Part shown: one piece after another, positions 48,037-56,732 of the stretch
Layout of the letters: each line of letters begins with the position of its first letter
How positions within the stretch are numbered: the first letter of the stretch is position 1
Assembly (NCBI RefSeq): GCF_019511375.1
Contig: NZ_JAEUAO010000002.1
Location: 372,001-436,000, forward strand
Origin: Rhizobium herbae
GTDB taxonomy: Bacteria; Pseudomonadota; Alphaproteobacteria; Rhizobiales; Rhizobiaceae
Reading direction: 5' to 3'
DNA length: 64,000 nucleotides
Notes under the pieces: model-generated
What the model was told of the DNA's origin: nothing
What the model saw: the letters and a program-made list of their open reading frames with translations, nothing else
The model's database searches: none
Made by a program: the position numbers and the translations under genes

Positions 48037-48480
48037 TCACGCCGTCATCTCGATCGTCATCAGCGGCATGCCCGCGGTGACCGCCGCGCCGTCCGCGACG
48101 TGGATTGCGGTGATCCGACCGGCGCAGTCGGCTTCGACCGGGTTCATCATCTTCATGGCTTCGATGATGGCAAGCTTGCGGCCGTCTTCGACAAGGGCGC
48201 CGAGCTCGACGAAGGGCGGTTCGCCCGGCAGCGGCGAGCGGTAGAAGGTGCCGGGCAAACCCGCGACGACGACATGTTCCTTCGACCCTGCCGCGGCGGC
48301 GGACGCTGTCGCTTCCGCTCGGGCTCCGCCTGACGAAGCGGCCGCGTTGGATGCGTTGGACCGAGGTGCCGCAATCGTCTTCGACAGGCGGATGCGCGTA
48401 CCGTTTTCCGTCAGTTCCAACTCGTTGACACTGGAATTTTCCAGAAGGCGCATCAGCCGTTCGATCAGGTCGAGGTCCAT
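48037..48480 (-). CDS. Biotin carboxyl carrier protein (AccB-like)
   Basis: This 147-residue protein has an N-terminal helix (LIERLMRLLENSSVNELEL), a Ser/Ala-rich linker (about 36-66) and a biotinyl domain with IIEAMKMMN, biotin acceptor Lys110, and an extra FYRSPLPGEPPF thumb like that of AccB. It lies 23 nt after pxpA. Such carrier genes accompany pxpABC in many bacteria together with an AccC biotin carboxylase; the accC gene is absent here. The genuine fatty-acid accBC would be expected elsewhere in the genome. Confidence 0.88.
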   Translation of the reverse strand: MDLDLIERLMRLLENSSVNELELTENGTRIRLSKTIAAPRSNASNAAASSGGARAEATASAAAAGSKEHVVVAGLPGTFYRSPLPGEPPFVELGALVEDGRKLAIIEAMKMMNPVEADCAGRITAIHVADGAAVTAGMPLMTIEMTA

Positions 48481-48503
48481 GAATGTCTCGTTTTCGGCAG
48501 GGA

Positions 48504-49277
48504 TCAGGAAAGGAAGTTCTTCACCGTGATGCCCTCGGCCTCCAGGCCGAGCCGGACAGTTGCTGCAATCATGACGGCGGCCGGCGTGTCGCTGTGAACG
48601 CAGATCGAGTCGATAGGGGTTCTGATGCTTTTGCCGCTTATCGTCTCGATGGCATTCATGCGGACCATGCGAACGGCGCGGGCGGCGGCCTCGGCAGGGT
48701 CGTGGATCACCGAACCGGCGATCTTGCGGTCGACGAGATAACCTTCCTCCGTATAGGCCCGGTCTGCAAAGATTTCGGATGCAGTCTTCAGTCCCATCTC
48801 GTTCGCCTGTCGCTGCTGGTGGCCGAGCGCGATGACGAGGCAGACGAGCGACGGATCGACGGCCTTGATGGCGCGGTTGACGGCCATTGCCACCTCGGCG
48901 TTCTGCTGGGTCAGGTTGCCGAGCGTACCATGCGTCTTCACATGGGTGATGGGATGGCCGGCATAGGCCGACATCGCCTGCGCCGCGCCGATCTGGTAGG
49001 CGACGAGGCGCTCGATCTCGCCGGCGGAGAAAGGAATGTTGCGGCGCCCGAAGCCCCAGAGGTCGGGAAAGCCGGGATGGGCGCCGACGGCGACGCCGCG
49101 CTCCTTCGCCAGGGCGAAGGTCGTTGCCATGATCTCCGGATCGCCGCCATGAAAGCCGCAGGCGATGTTCGCCGAGGTGACGACCTTGAGGATTGCATCG
49201 TCGTCACCCATCCGGTAGGCGCCGAATCCTTCGGCCATGTCGGAGTTCAGATCGACGCTCAAGCGTTTGGTGTTCAA
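48504..49277 (-). CDS. pxpA: 5-oxoprolinase subunit A (LamB/YcsF family)
   Basis: The protein has 257 residues from a TTG at 49275-49277 with GGAAAAG close upstream. SVDLNSDMAEGFGAYRMGDD, ANIACGFHGGDP and HVKTHGTLGN are the PxpA signature. PxpABC hydrolyses ATP to open 5-oxo-L-proline (pyroglutamate) to glutamate. Unlike the usual single operon, pxpA here is divergent from pxpBC and heads a transcript with two carrier-like genes. Confidence 0.92.
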   Translation of the reverse strand: MNTKRLSVDLNSDMAEGFGAYRMGDDDAILKVVTSANIACGFHGGDPEIMATTFALAKERGVAVGAHPGFPDLWGFGRRNIPFSAGEIERLVAYQIGAAQAMSAYAGHPITHVKTHGTLGNLTQQNAEVAMAVNRAIKAVDPSLVCLVIALGHQQRQANEMGLKTASEIFADRAYTEEGYLVDRKIAGSVIHDPAEAAARAVRMVRMNAIETISGKSIRTPIDSICVHSDTPAAVMIAATVRLGLEAEGITVKNFLS

Positions 49278-49490
49278 GGCTTTTCCGCTTCCTGATGATT
49301 TGAGGCAAACCGATCTTAGCCTATGTCGGGGGTTAGGGAAATGACAGGATGCGCCTCCGCGTCGTCGCAAAGGATGATTGACGTGTCGTCAGCGCTGCAA
49401 TCAGATCGAAGCTGTGAATGCGATACGGCTAGGCAAGACCCGCAAGCTAATATATCAGAGAAGCGGCAAGGTTCCTCGGCGGATTTTCAG

Positions 49491-50156
49491 GTGACAGACG
49501 TTGTTTCTCCCAGATTGAGCTCGCAAGGCGCAGGCGCGATCCTGCTCGACGCTGCCGGTCCGGTTTTTTCGGACGATATCCAATCGAGAATCTGGGCCGT
49601 GGCGGCATGGATGCTGAAGGTCGACGGCGTGGCCGAGACTGTGCCCGGCATGAACAATCTGATGATCGTCTTCGACCCGCTGGCGATTTCGCCCGGCGAA
49701 GTGGAACAGCAGCTTCTGCGCATCTGGCAGACGGTGGTGCCGGACGCGGTCTCAGGCCGCGATATCGACATCCCGGTGGTCTATGGCGGGCCGGACGGCG
49801 AGGATCTGGCGGCGCTTGCGGACAATGCCGGGCTAACCGTCGAAGAGGTGGTGCGCCGGCATTCGGAAGCGGTCTACTCGGTGGCGGCCGTCGGCGCGAT
49901 GCCGGGTTTCGTCTATCTTTCCGGGCTTGATCCGCAGCTCGCCTTTCCCCGCCGGGCCGTGCCGCGCATGAAGGTGAAGGTCGGCTCGGTGATCATCGGC
50001 GGCGCGCAAGCCGGCATCATGCCCTGCACGGCACCGTCCGGCTGGCACATCATCGGCAAGACAGAGGTGCCGCTGTTCGACCCGCTGCGCGATCCACCGT
50101 GCGCCTGCAAGCCGGGCGACCGTATCCACTTCCGTGTGTTGGAGGTCCAGCCATGA
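49491..50156 (+). CDS. pxpB: 5-oxoprolinase subunit B (KipI-like)
   Basis: The protein has about 221 residues from a GTG at 49491; an upstream ATG at 49374 is also in frame, so the start is uncertain. The KipI/AHS1 domain shows IPVVYGGPDGEDL, HSEAVYSVAAVGAMPGFVYL and GGAQAGIMPCTAPSGWHIIG. PxpB and PxpC form the ATP-dependent part of 5-oxoprolinase. Its stop overlaps the pxpC start (ATGA). Confidence 0.9.
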   Translation: MTDVVSPRLSSQGAGAILLDAAGPVFSDDIQSRIWAVAAWMLKVDGVAETVPGMNNLMIVFDPLAISPGEVEQQLLRIWQTVVPDAVSGRDIDIPVVYGGPDGEDLAALADNAGLTVEEVVRRHSEAVYSVAAVGAMPGFVYLSGLDPQLAFPRRAVPRMKVKVGSVIIGGAQAGIMPCTAPSGWHIIGKTEVPLFDPLRDPPCACKPGDRIHFRVLEVQP

Positions 50157-51130
50157 TCGAGATCCTGTCGACCGGCGCGGTCAATTCCGTGCAGGATCTC
50201 GGGCGCACGGGCTACCTCGATGCCGGCGTCGGGCACTCCGGCGTCATGGACGCCCCGGCGCTCGAAATCGCCAACCTGCTCGTCGGAAACGACGAGGGCG
50301 CGGCCGGCATCGAGGTGGCGCTGTTTCCCTTCCGGTTGCGGTTCAAGGCCGATACGGTCTTTGCCGTGGCGGGGGCCGATTGCCCGGCAAAGCTCGATGA
50401 TCGGCAGGTTCCCGGCTGGTGGGCGATGACTGCGAAGGCGGGCGAGGCGCTGACGCTCGGCCTGCCGCGCTGGGGTGCCCGCACCGTCATCGCCTTCCAG
50501 GGGGGTATCGACGTGCCGCTGGTGCTTGGCTCGCGTTCCACCGATCTCAAGAGCGTTTTCGGCGGATTTGAGGGCCGCGGGTTGCACCGAGGCGACAGGC
50601 TGGCGCTTGCCGAGGGGTCTCGCAGAATGTTGCGGATGGAGGGTGGTTACGGCGCCGATGTATCGGCGCTGCGCGGACCTGCAGCGGCAAAGGACGAAGC
50701 GATCGTCTTGCGCGTCTTGCCGAGCGCCGAATATGCTGTCTTCACCGGCGAATCACGCTCGCAATTTCATGAAACCGACTGGCTGATCACCAATGATGCC
50801 AATCGTATGGGTTATCGCCTGAGCGGCCCGGAGCTGACGCTTATCCGCAAATTGGAACTCTTTTCGCATGGTATCATGCCCGGCACGGTGCAGGTGCCGC
50901 CGAACGGCCAGCCGATCATCCAGCTTGCCGAGGCCAATACCTGCGGCGGCTATCCGAAGATCGCCAATGTCATCGAGGCGGATCTGTGGAAGCTCGCGCA
51001 GGCGCCGGTCGGCGCACGGCTGCGCTTCGAGCTTACCGATCGGGACACGGCGGTGGCAGCACTCAGGCAACAACGCACTTTCATGGCCGCACTTGCCGCA
51101 GACGCGGCGCTGATGCGCGGCTGGAACTGA
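50153..51130 (+). CDS. pxpC: 5-oxoprolinase subunit C (biotin-dependent carboxyltransferase-like)
   Basis: This 325-residue AHS2/KipA-family protein has VQDLGRTGYLDAGVGHSGVMD at the start in shortened form, GGIDVPLVLGSRSTDL and NRMGYRLSGPEL. The family is also related to urea carboxylase domains, which explains the biotin-linked name; PxpC itself does not need biotin. It is translationally coupled to pxpB and followed 22 nt later by a proline-racemase-family gene. Confidence 0.93.
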   Translation: MIEILSTGAVNSVQDLGRTGYLDAGVGHSGVMDAPALEIANLLVGNDEGAAGIEVALFPFRLRFKADTVFAVAGADCPAKLDDRQVPGWWAMTAKAGEALTLGLPRWGARTVIAFQGGIDVPLVLGSRSTDLKSVFGGFEGRGLHRGDRLALAEGSRRMLRMEGGYGADVSALRGPAAAKDEAIVLRVLPSAEYAVFTGESRSQFHETDWLITNDANRMGYRLSGPELTLIRKLELFSHGIMPGTVQVPPNGQPIIQLAEANTCGGYPKIANVIEADLWKLAQAPVGARLRFELTDRDTAVAALRQQRTFMAALAADAALMRGWN

Positions 51131-51152
51131 TTTTCGACACTGGAGCCGAATG

Positions 51153-52187
51153 ATGAGATGGAAACGTACGATCCAGCTGCTGGATGTTCATTGCGAAGGC
51201 GAGATCGGCAAGGTGGCGATCGGCGGCGTGCCGAAAATCCCGGGCAACTCGATCGCCGAACAGCTGAACCACATCAATACCGTCGATGACAGCCTGCGGC
51301 GTTTCCTCTGCCTCGAGCCACGCTCAGGATCGATCGGCTCCGTCAATCTCCTGGTGCCGGCAAAGCGGCCGGAGGCGGATGCAGGGTTCATTATCCTGCA
51401 AGCGGATCAGGCGCATGCCATGTCCGGCTCGAACTCGATCTGCGTGACGACGGCGCTGTTGGAATCCGGCATTGTCGAGATGAAGGAACCGGAGACGGTG
51501 GTGATGCTCGATACTGCCGCCGGCCTGGTCAAGGCGACGGCCACCTGCCGCGACGGCCGTTGCGAGCGCGTCAAGCTCACCATGGTTCCCTCCTTCGTGC
51601 ATGAGCTGGATGTCGAGGTCGATACGCCCGACTGGGGCCGGATAAAGATGGACCTCTGCTTCGGCGGCGTCTTCTATGCGCTGGTCGACGTCGCGCAGAT
51701 CGGCACGACGATCGAAAAGGCCAACGCCCGCCGGATCGTCGAGGCCGGCATGATGCTGAAGGACCTCGTCAACCGCACGATCCCGGTCGTCCACCCGGAA
51801 ATTCCGGAGATCACGGGCGTCGCCTATGTGATGTTCCGCGATACCGAAGCCGACGGTACGGTGCGCACCTGCACGACGATGTGGCCGGGGCGGGTCGACC
51901 GTTCGCCCTGCGGCACCGGCAGCTCCGCCAATCTCGCGACGCTTCACGCGCGAGGGTTGGCGAAGGTGGGCGACGTCTTCACGTCGCGTTCGATCATCGG
52001 TTCGGAATTCGAGGTGGGGCTGGAAAGCGTCACTGAGGTGGCGGGCCGTCCGGCGATCATCCCGACGATTTCCGGCCGCGGCTGGACCTTCGGGCTGCAT
52101 CAGGTGGCGCTTGATCCGTTCGATCCGCTGGCCGAGGGATTTGCCCTGACCGATACCTGGGGGCCGCAGGCCGGCGAAATCCGCTGA
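51153..52187 (+). CDS. Proline racemase / hydroxyproline epimerase family protein, Ser/Cys type
   Basis: This 344-residue protein has the diaminopimelate-epimerase-like two-domain fold. The first catalytic position, Cys in racemases (MCGH), is Ser91 in HAMSGSNS; the second is Cys253 in DRSPCGTGSSA. The family splits into proline racemases, 4-hydroxyproline epimerases and 3-hydroxyproline dehydratases by this pair. The Ser/Cys combination with no His after the Gly leaves the reaction open. It is downstream of pxpBC in the same operon. The second of two tandem ATGs (51150 and 51153) has the better ribosome spacing. Confidence 0.88.
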   Translation: MRWKRTIQLLDVHCEGEIGKVAIGGVPKIPGNSIAEQLNHINTVDDSLRRFLCLEPRSGSIGSVNLLVPAKRPEADAGFIILQADQAHAMSGSNSICVTTALLESGIVEMKEPETVVMLDTAAGLVKATATCRDGRCERVKLTMVPSFVHELDVEVDTPDWGRIKMDLCFGGVFYALVDVAQIGTTIEKANARRIVEAGMMLKDLVNRTIPVVHPEIPEITGVAYVMFRDTEADGTVRTCTTMWPGRVDRSPCGTGSSANLATLHARGLAKVGDVFTSRSIIGSEFEVGLESVTEVAGRPAIIPTISGRGWTFGLHQVALDPFDPLAEGFALTDTWGPQAGEIR

Positions 52188-52322
52188 CGAATGTGTTAGT
52201 TTATGCTTACGGTTTGATGGCGAGAAACAGGCGCTGCGGCGGCCGGTCCCTGCCCGGCCAGCGGACCGCGCGCGGCTGAACGGCATGGGGAGGCCGCAAG
52301 CCGTTTCTTGGATGCGGCTGCC

Positions 52323-53213
52323 TCACTTGACGCGGCCCGATTTTGCCAGAACGAGGTTTGCCTGCTCGCTCGGCTGGACGCTGGCTGTTGTTGCCGGATC
52401 GATCCCCGGCTTGGCAATCTTCGTCATGGCGAATGCGTCGCCATTTTCCGCAGCCTTCGCGAACATTGCAGCGGCGGCAACCGGGTCGGCCTGCATGCCT
52501 TCGCCGTTTTCCAGCATCAGGCCGAGATTGACCATCGCATCGACATTGCCGCGGTCAGCGGCCAGCCGGTAGAACCGCGCGGCCTTTTGATCGTCTTCGC
52601 GAACCTGCGTCCCCTCGTCCAGCATGACGGCGAGGTTGAAGGCGCCGAGATTGTCCCTGGCGACCGAGGCCCGCTCGAACCACTGGGCGGCAAGCGAGCC
52701 ATTGGCGGACGTGCCGACGCCATCGCGATAGGCGACGCCGAGATTGTACGCGGCCATGATGTTCCCGGTGGCGGCGGCTTTTTCAAAGAGTGCGAAAGCG
52801 GTGTCGTGATCTCCCTTTTCGCCAAGCATGACGGCATAGTTCACCATCGCGGCCGCATGCCCGCCTTCGGACGCTTTTTCGAGCATCTGGAAGGCTTGCG
52901 CGTGCTGGCCGGCGGCATGGAGCACGCGGGCGAGCTGAAAGGTCTGGCGTGGGCCGCTGCCCTGGTTGAAGGCTTCGCGGCAGGCCGAGAGGGCAATACC
53001 GATGCGGAGATCCTCGGTCGCCACGGGGCGAAAGGACAGGTTGCGCTGCAGATCGTGTTCGCTGCCGGCCTCGGCATCACACTGGTCGGCTGGCAGCATC
53101 GGTGAGGCAGCGCGGGCGGGGGGAATGGCGATCGCTGCGATCGCAAGCAGGCTGACGGCGGTGAGCAGGATGGCGTTGATCACGGAAATGCGCTTGCTGG
53201 TTTCGTTTTTCAT
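52323..53213 (-). CDS. Exported Sel1-repeat protein
   Basis: This 296-residue protein has a Sec-type signal (about 1-35) and at least five Sel1-like/TPR repeats (about 85-265), for example NLGVAYRDGVGTSAN, NLAVMLDEGTQVRED and NLGLMLENGEGMQAD. Such proteins scaffold partners in the periplasm. An AGGGAGAACG site precedes the ATG. It is divergent from the FecR-domain gene. No partner is known. Confidence 0.85.
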   Translation of the reverse strand: MKNETSKRISVINAILLTAVSLLAIAAIAIPPARAASPMLPADQCDAEAGSEHDLQRNLSFRPVATEDLRIGIALSACREAFNQGSGPRQTFQLARVLHAAGQHAQAFQMLEKASEGGHAAAMVNYAVMLGEKGDHDTAFALFEKAAATGNIMAAYNLGVAYRDGVGTSANGSLAAQWFERASVARDNLGAFNLAVMLDEGTQVREDDQKAARFYRLAADRGNVDAMVNLGLMLENGEGMQADPVAAAAMFAKAAENGDAFAMTKIAKPGIDPATTASVQPSEQANLVLAKSGRVK

Positions 53214-53404
53214 AGCGTTCTCCCTGGCGTTTGTGCCACCCTAGGGAGCAAGCCGGCGCATGGCTGTTCCTTGGGAAACAGCGTTTCAGGCCGCCGGGGA
53301 GGAAGAATGAAAGCAATCCGGCCAAAGGAGTGTCCGGCAGGCTTCCTGGCCTGTGCGCGGATGCTGCGTCGAAAACCGGCCTGTTTGAACAAGGAGCAAG
53401 GGCA

Positions 53405-54046
53405 ATGACGCGAGAGAACATGCCGATGCGGCACGTCCGGATCGGACGGCGGACATTCGTCGGCGGCTGCGCTTTGGCCATGGGGGGATTGTTCGCCATC
53501 CCGGCGCATGCAAACGCCGTCATTGGCAAGGCAACCGATGTGCGCGGCAAGGTCAACCTGAAGCGCGCGGAGAAGGAAGAGGGATTGGCGACCGGCGCGC
53601 AGATCATGGACAACGACTTCGTCCGGACCGCTGCCGAAAGCTTCGCCGACCTGCAACTCGCCGATACCCGGATATTGCTCGGCAGCGAGACGGAGCTGCT
53701 TGTCGACAGCTTCATCGCCGGCCAGGGCGGCACCATGGAGCTCGGCATGGGGCAGATGGTCTTCGACAGGCCGGAAGGCCTTGCCAAGATCGACCTCGCC
53801 TTGCGAACCACCTTCGGCATGATCGGCGTGCGGGGCACGAAATTCTTCGCCGGCCCGAACCGCGGTGTTTTCGCCGTGTTTGTCGAACACGGCCAAGTGT
53901 CTGTCGATGGCGGTGGTGTCCAGCGGCTGGTGGGGGCCGGCGAGGGTGTCGAGATCGCCAGGCCCGGCGATGCGCCGACGCAGCCCGTCGTCTGGAAGGA
54001 AGCCAGAATCGTCGAGGCTTATGCGAGCGTCGGGCTGACGCGTTGA
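53405..54046 (+). CDS. Exported FecR-domain protein
   Basis: This 213-residue protein has a twin-arginine-like leader (RIGRRTFVGGCALAMGGLF, about 12-30) and a FecR/periplasmic regulatory domain (about 38-165, with AVIGKATDVRGKVNL and TTFGMIGVRGTKFF). There is no membrane anchor or DNA-binding part, so it is not a classical anti-sigma FecR. Free FecR-domain proteins often occur with CHASE2 cyclases, as here on the opposite side of a palindromic intergenic element; it may be the periplasmic ligand or modulator of that cyclase. An AAGGAG site precedes the ATG. Confidence 0.85.
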   Translation: MTRENMPMRHVRIGRRTFVGGCALAMGGLFAIPAHANAVIGKATDVRGKVNLKRAEKEEGLATGAQIMDNDFVRTAAESFADLQLADTRILLGSETELLVDSFIAGQGGTMELGMGQMVFDRPEGLAKIDLALRTTFGMIGVRGTKFFAGPNRGVFAVFVEHGQVSVDGGGVQRLVGAGEGVEIARPGDAPTQPVVWKEARIVEAYASVGLTR

Positions 54047-54052
54047 GGCCTA

Positions 54053-54163
54053 GAGCCGGATGATTTTAGGTCGAATCGACCTAAAATCATCCGGCTCCAG
54101 AATCAAAGAAGTAGAGCATGATGTCGTCCGAAAACCGCTCACACTTTTCGGCATCATGCTCTA
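54053..54163. repeat. Double palindromic element between convergent genes
   Basis: A perfect 45-nt palindrome (arms 54053-54074 and 54076-54097, 22 bp, 1-nt centre) is followed by a second hairpin with arms TAGAGCATGATG (54112-54123) and CATCATGCTCTA (54152-54163) and inner CCGAAAA/TTTTCGG. The second unit is related to 14021-14062. It almost fills the gap between FecR and the cyclase gene and may also terminate both. Confidence 0.8.
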
Positions 54164-54166
54164 GCC

Positions 54167-56023
54167 TCAGGCCTCGCTGGTGAACAATTCCATTTCGCCG
54201 AAGCCGCGGATTTCGTGCATGCCGAGCGACCGCAGCTTGCGGCCGCTCTGGACGGCCGCTTCCGGGCCGATGCATATGGCGGTCCCGAGGAACTTGTTGG
54301 CTTCCTGCAGCCGGGCGGCGAGATTGATGGCGTCGCCATGGGCGGTATAGTCCAGCTTGCCGCCGGCCCCGACTTCGCCGAGCACGGCGATCCCCGTTTC
54401 GATACCGATCCGCGTGCGGCCGAATTGATGTTCGACGAAGCCCGGCCGGCGGCGCATTTCCTCCGTCAGCGCCCGGATCGCCTCGGCGCAGTCGATCGCC
54501 TTGTTGACGTGGTCCTCGAGATCCTCCGGCGCGTTGAAGAACGCATGCACGGCGTCCCCCACCACCTTGTCGACCATGCCGCCGTAGCGGGCGACCAGTC
54601 CGTTCACCTCGGCATAATAGGTGTCGAGCAGGGTAACGAGGTCGCGCGGCGCAAGCTTCTGCGACAGGGTGGAAAAGCCCTCGATGTCGGTGAAAAGCGC
54701 CGTCACCGGTCGCTCCTCGCCGGCGACGCGGTCGTCATCCGGGTTGTCGATGTAGCGGGCCACGACGGATTGCGGCAGGTATTGCGAGAACTTGCTGCGC
54801 GCCGCCGATTCTGCCCGCCTGACCCGGGCAAATTGCAGCACGCTGGTGACGGCGAGCACGAAGACGAGGGCAAGGCTGATGCCGACGGCATCGACCAGCA
54901 GGGCGGAGGCGGCATAGATCGCCGCGGCCGCCGCGATCGTCGCGGAAATCGCCAGAAGCCCCAGGAGCGCCGACGTCACCGGCCGCAGGCGGGTCGCAAT
55001 CAGGGCGACCAGCAGCCCGCCGACCAAAGCAAGCGCCGCCTCACGAAGTGGAAGTTGCGCATCGCGACGGGGGATGAAGCCGGTCAGCACGGCATTGGCG
55101 ACGTCGGCATGGATTTGCACGGAAGGTTCGAGTGGCATCGAGGCGGTGGAACGCAGGCCGCCGAGATTGGGAAGGCTGCTGCCGATGAACACCGTCTTGC
55201 CCTTGAACCGCGCGTCGGCGACGGCGCCGCTCAGCACGTCGCCCGCCGATACCGTGCGCGCAGCGATCGTGGCGCTCGAGCTTGCGGCAAACCGCATGCT
55301 GCCATCCTCGTCCAGTTCGATCAGCCGGGCTTCGAGCTTCAGCCAGGCGGGTTGGCCGCCGAGGATCGGCGTGCGGCCGCCTTCGGCCAGGCGTGCAGCC
55401 TCGAGCCCGAGCGTCGGATAGGCATCGTTGCCGAGGATCGAAAAGGCCTGCACCCGGCGGATGCGGGCATCCTCGTCGCCGACGAGAAAGGCGGCTGCCG
55501 CCGACCGCGACGCTTTTTGCAGAAACGGGCACGAGGCTTCGGCGCCATCGATGAACCACAGGTCGGGGATCGCCACCGGACGGCGGACCGCGACGGGCGG
55601 AACAGGTGCCGGATGCTCGGGGCCGCCATCGGCAATCAGAAAGCCGAGAATGGTAGGCACGGCCGAAATCGCCTGCGTCAGCGCGGCGTTGGATTTCTCC
55701 CCGGGATCGCAGGCCGTGCTGAAAATGAAATCGAGCGCGACGGCCTTGGCACCGGCCGCCGACAACCGGGAGAGTAACTCGGCCGTTTCGCCGCGGCCCC
55801 AACTCTTCGCCGCAGTCTGCAGCAGCGATTTCCGGTCCACGTCGATGACCACGATCTGATCGGATTGCGGCGCCGGTACCCATTGCGTCAGCGAATCGAA
55901 GAAAAGCTCGCGCTGCGTTTCAAGCACCGGTCCGGCGGAGAAGAACAGGAACAGCGCACCCAGGACGCTCGCAACCGCTCCGGCAAACAGCGGCTTGACC
56001 CGGGGCAGGCGGAAGCTTTTCAA
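54167..56023 (-). CDS. CHASE2-domain adenylate/guanylate cyclase
   Basis: The protein has 618 residues from a TTG at 56021-56023 with GAGGAA 7 nt upstream, 4 nt after the CRP gene stop. A membrane helix (about 13-33) and an extracytoplasmic CHASE2 domain (about 35-320) are followed by three membrane helices (about 325-405) and a class III cyclase domain (about 440-605). The metal aspartates are in FTDIEGFS and VVGDAVHAFF, and the transition-state Asn/Arg are in GDAINLAARLQ, so the catalytic site looks intact. It makes cAMP or cGMP in response to a periplasmic signal, very likely for the co-transcribed CRP protein. Confidence 0.93.
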   Translation of the reverse strand: MKSFRLPRVKPLFAGAVASVLGALFLFFSAGPVLETQRELFFDSLTQWVPAPQSDQIVVIDVDRKSLLQTAAKSWGRGETAELLSRLSAAGAKAVALDFIFSTACDPGEKSNAALTQAISAVPTILGFLIADGGPEHPAPVPPVAVRRPVAIPDLWFIDGAEASCPFLQKASRSAAAAFLVGDEDARIRRVQAFSILGNDAYPTLGLEAARLAEGGRTPILGGQPAWLKLEARLIELDEDGSMRFAASSSATIAARTVSAGDVLSGAVADARFKGKTVFIGSSLPNLGGLRSTASMPLEPSVQIHADVANAVLTGFIPRRDAQLPLREAALALVGGLLVALIATRLRPVTSALLGLLAISATIAAAAAIYAASALLVDAVGISLALVFVLAVTSVLQFARVRRAESAARSKFSQYLPQSVVARYIDNPDDDRVAGEERPVTALFTDIEGFSTLSQKLAPRDLVTLLDTYYAEVNGLVARYGGMVDKVVGDAVHAFFNAPEDLEDHVNKAIDCAEAIRALTEEMRRRPGFVEHQFGRTRIGIETGIAVLGEVGAGGKLDYTAHGDAINLAARLQEANKFLGTAICIGPEAAVQSGRKLRSLGMHEIRGFGEMELFTSEA

Positions 56024-56027
56024 GGCA

Positions 56028-56732
56028 TTATTCCTCTTCGGGTTCCGCGATCCTCTGCAGCCGCCCGACGTGGCAGGTAATGACGCCATCGGTCCGTTTG
56101 ATGGCCGAGCATTCCTCGAGGGCCAGGATGGCGCGGTTCACCTTCGGGCGGCTTGCGCCAAGAATGCCGGCAATATCGGACTGGCTGAGCGTCAGGCGAA
56201 GATTTGCGCTTTCCGGCAGTTCGTTGCCGTGGATCTGTTTCAGCGTCGCCAGGAAGAAACGCGCCACGCGGGAGTGGAGATCATAGAGCGCGATCGTTTC
56301 CAGCCGGTCCGTGGTGTCGCGCAATTGCGCGCAGAGATAGCGGATGATCGATTCGGCGGCGTTCGGCGTGTGGGTGATGAAGTCGAGAAAGGCCTTCTTG
56401 CCGATGACATAGCCTTCGGTAACGGTGATCGCGGTGGCGTCGGCCGAGCGAGGCTGATCGTCGAGAATGGCCATCTCGCCGAACAGTGCGCCAGCCTCGA
56501 TGTGGCGAAGAAGCAATTCCCGCCCCTGTGGGGTGATGAGCGAGAGCTTGATGCGGCCGGAGATCACGGCAATCATGTAATTGCCTTCGTCGCCGCGCTG
56601 GAAGATCACCGTTCCGGCAGTCCACTTGCGGTAGGTCGCAAGGGCCGCGACGGCAGCCACCGTTTCCTTGTCGAACTCCTCGAAGATCGGAAAGGAGCGC
56701 CAGAAGGCGGGACTCTTGTTGATTTCATTCAT
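56028..56732 (-). CDS. CRP/FNR-family transcriptional regulator
   Basis: This 234-residue protein has an N-terminal cyclic-nucleotide-binding domain (about 15-130, with GALFGEMAILDDQPRSADA, the intact Glu and Arg-Ser of the phosphate cassette) and a C-terminal helix-turn-helix (LTLSQSDIAGILGASRPKVNRAI). The N-terminal Cys residues of FNR are absent, so it is a cAMP/cGMP sensor rather than an Fe-S one. Its stop lies 4 nt before the CHASE2 cyclase start, forming a two-gene cyclase-receptor operon. Confidence 0.93.
   Translation of the reverse strand: MNEINKSPAFWRSFPIFEEFDKETVAAVAALATYRKWTAGTVIFQRGDEGNYMIAVISGRIKLSLITPQGRELLLRHIEAGALFGEMAILDDQPRSADATAITVTEGYVIGKKAFLDFITHTPNAAESIIRYLCAQLRDTTDRLETIALYDLHSRVARFFLATLKQIHGNELPESANLRLTLSQSDIAGILGASRPKVNRAILALEECSAIKRTDGVITCHVGRLQRIAEPEEE

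Noticed and set aside
53231..53404. An N-terminal extension of the FecR protein
   Set aside because: The frame is open, but the AAGGAG-preceded ATG at 53405 gives a clean Tat leader; the upstream part is not family-like.
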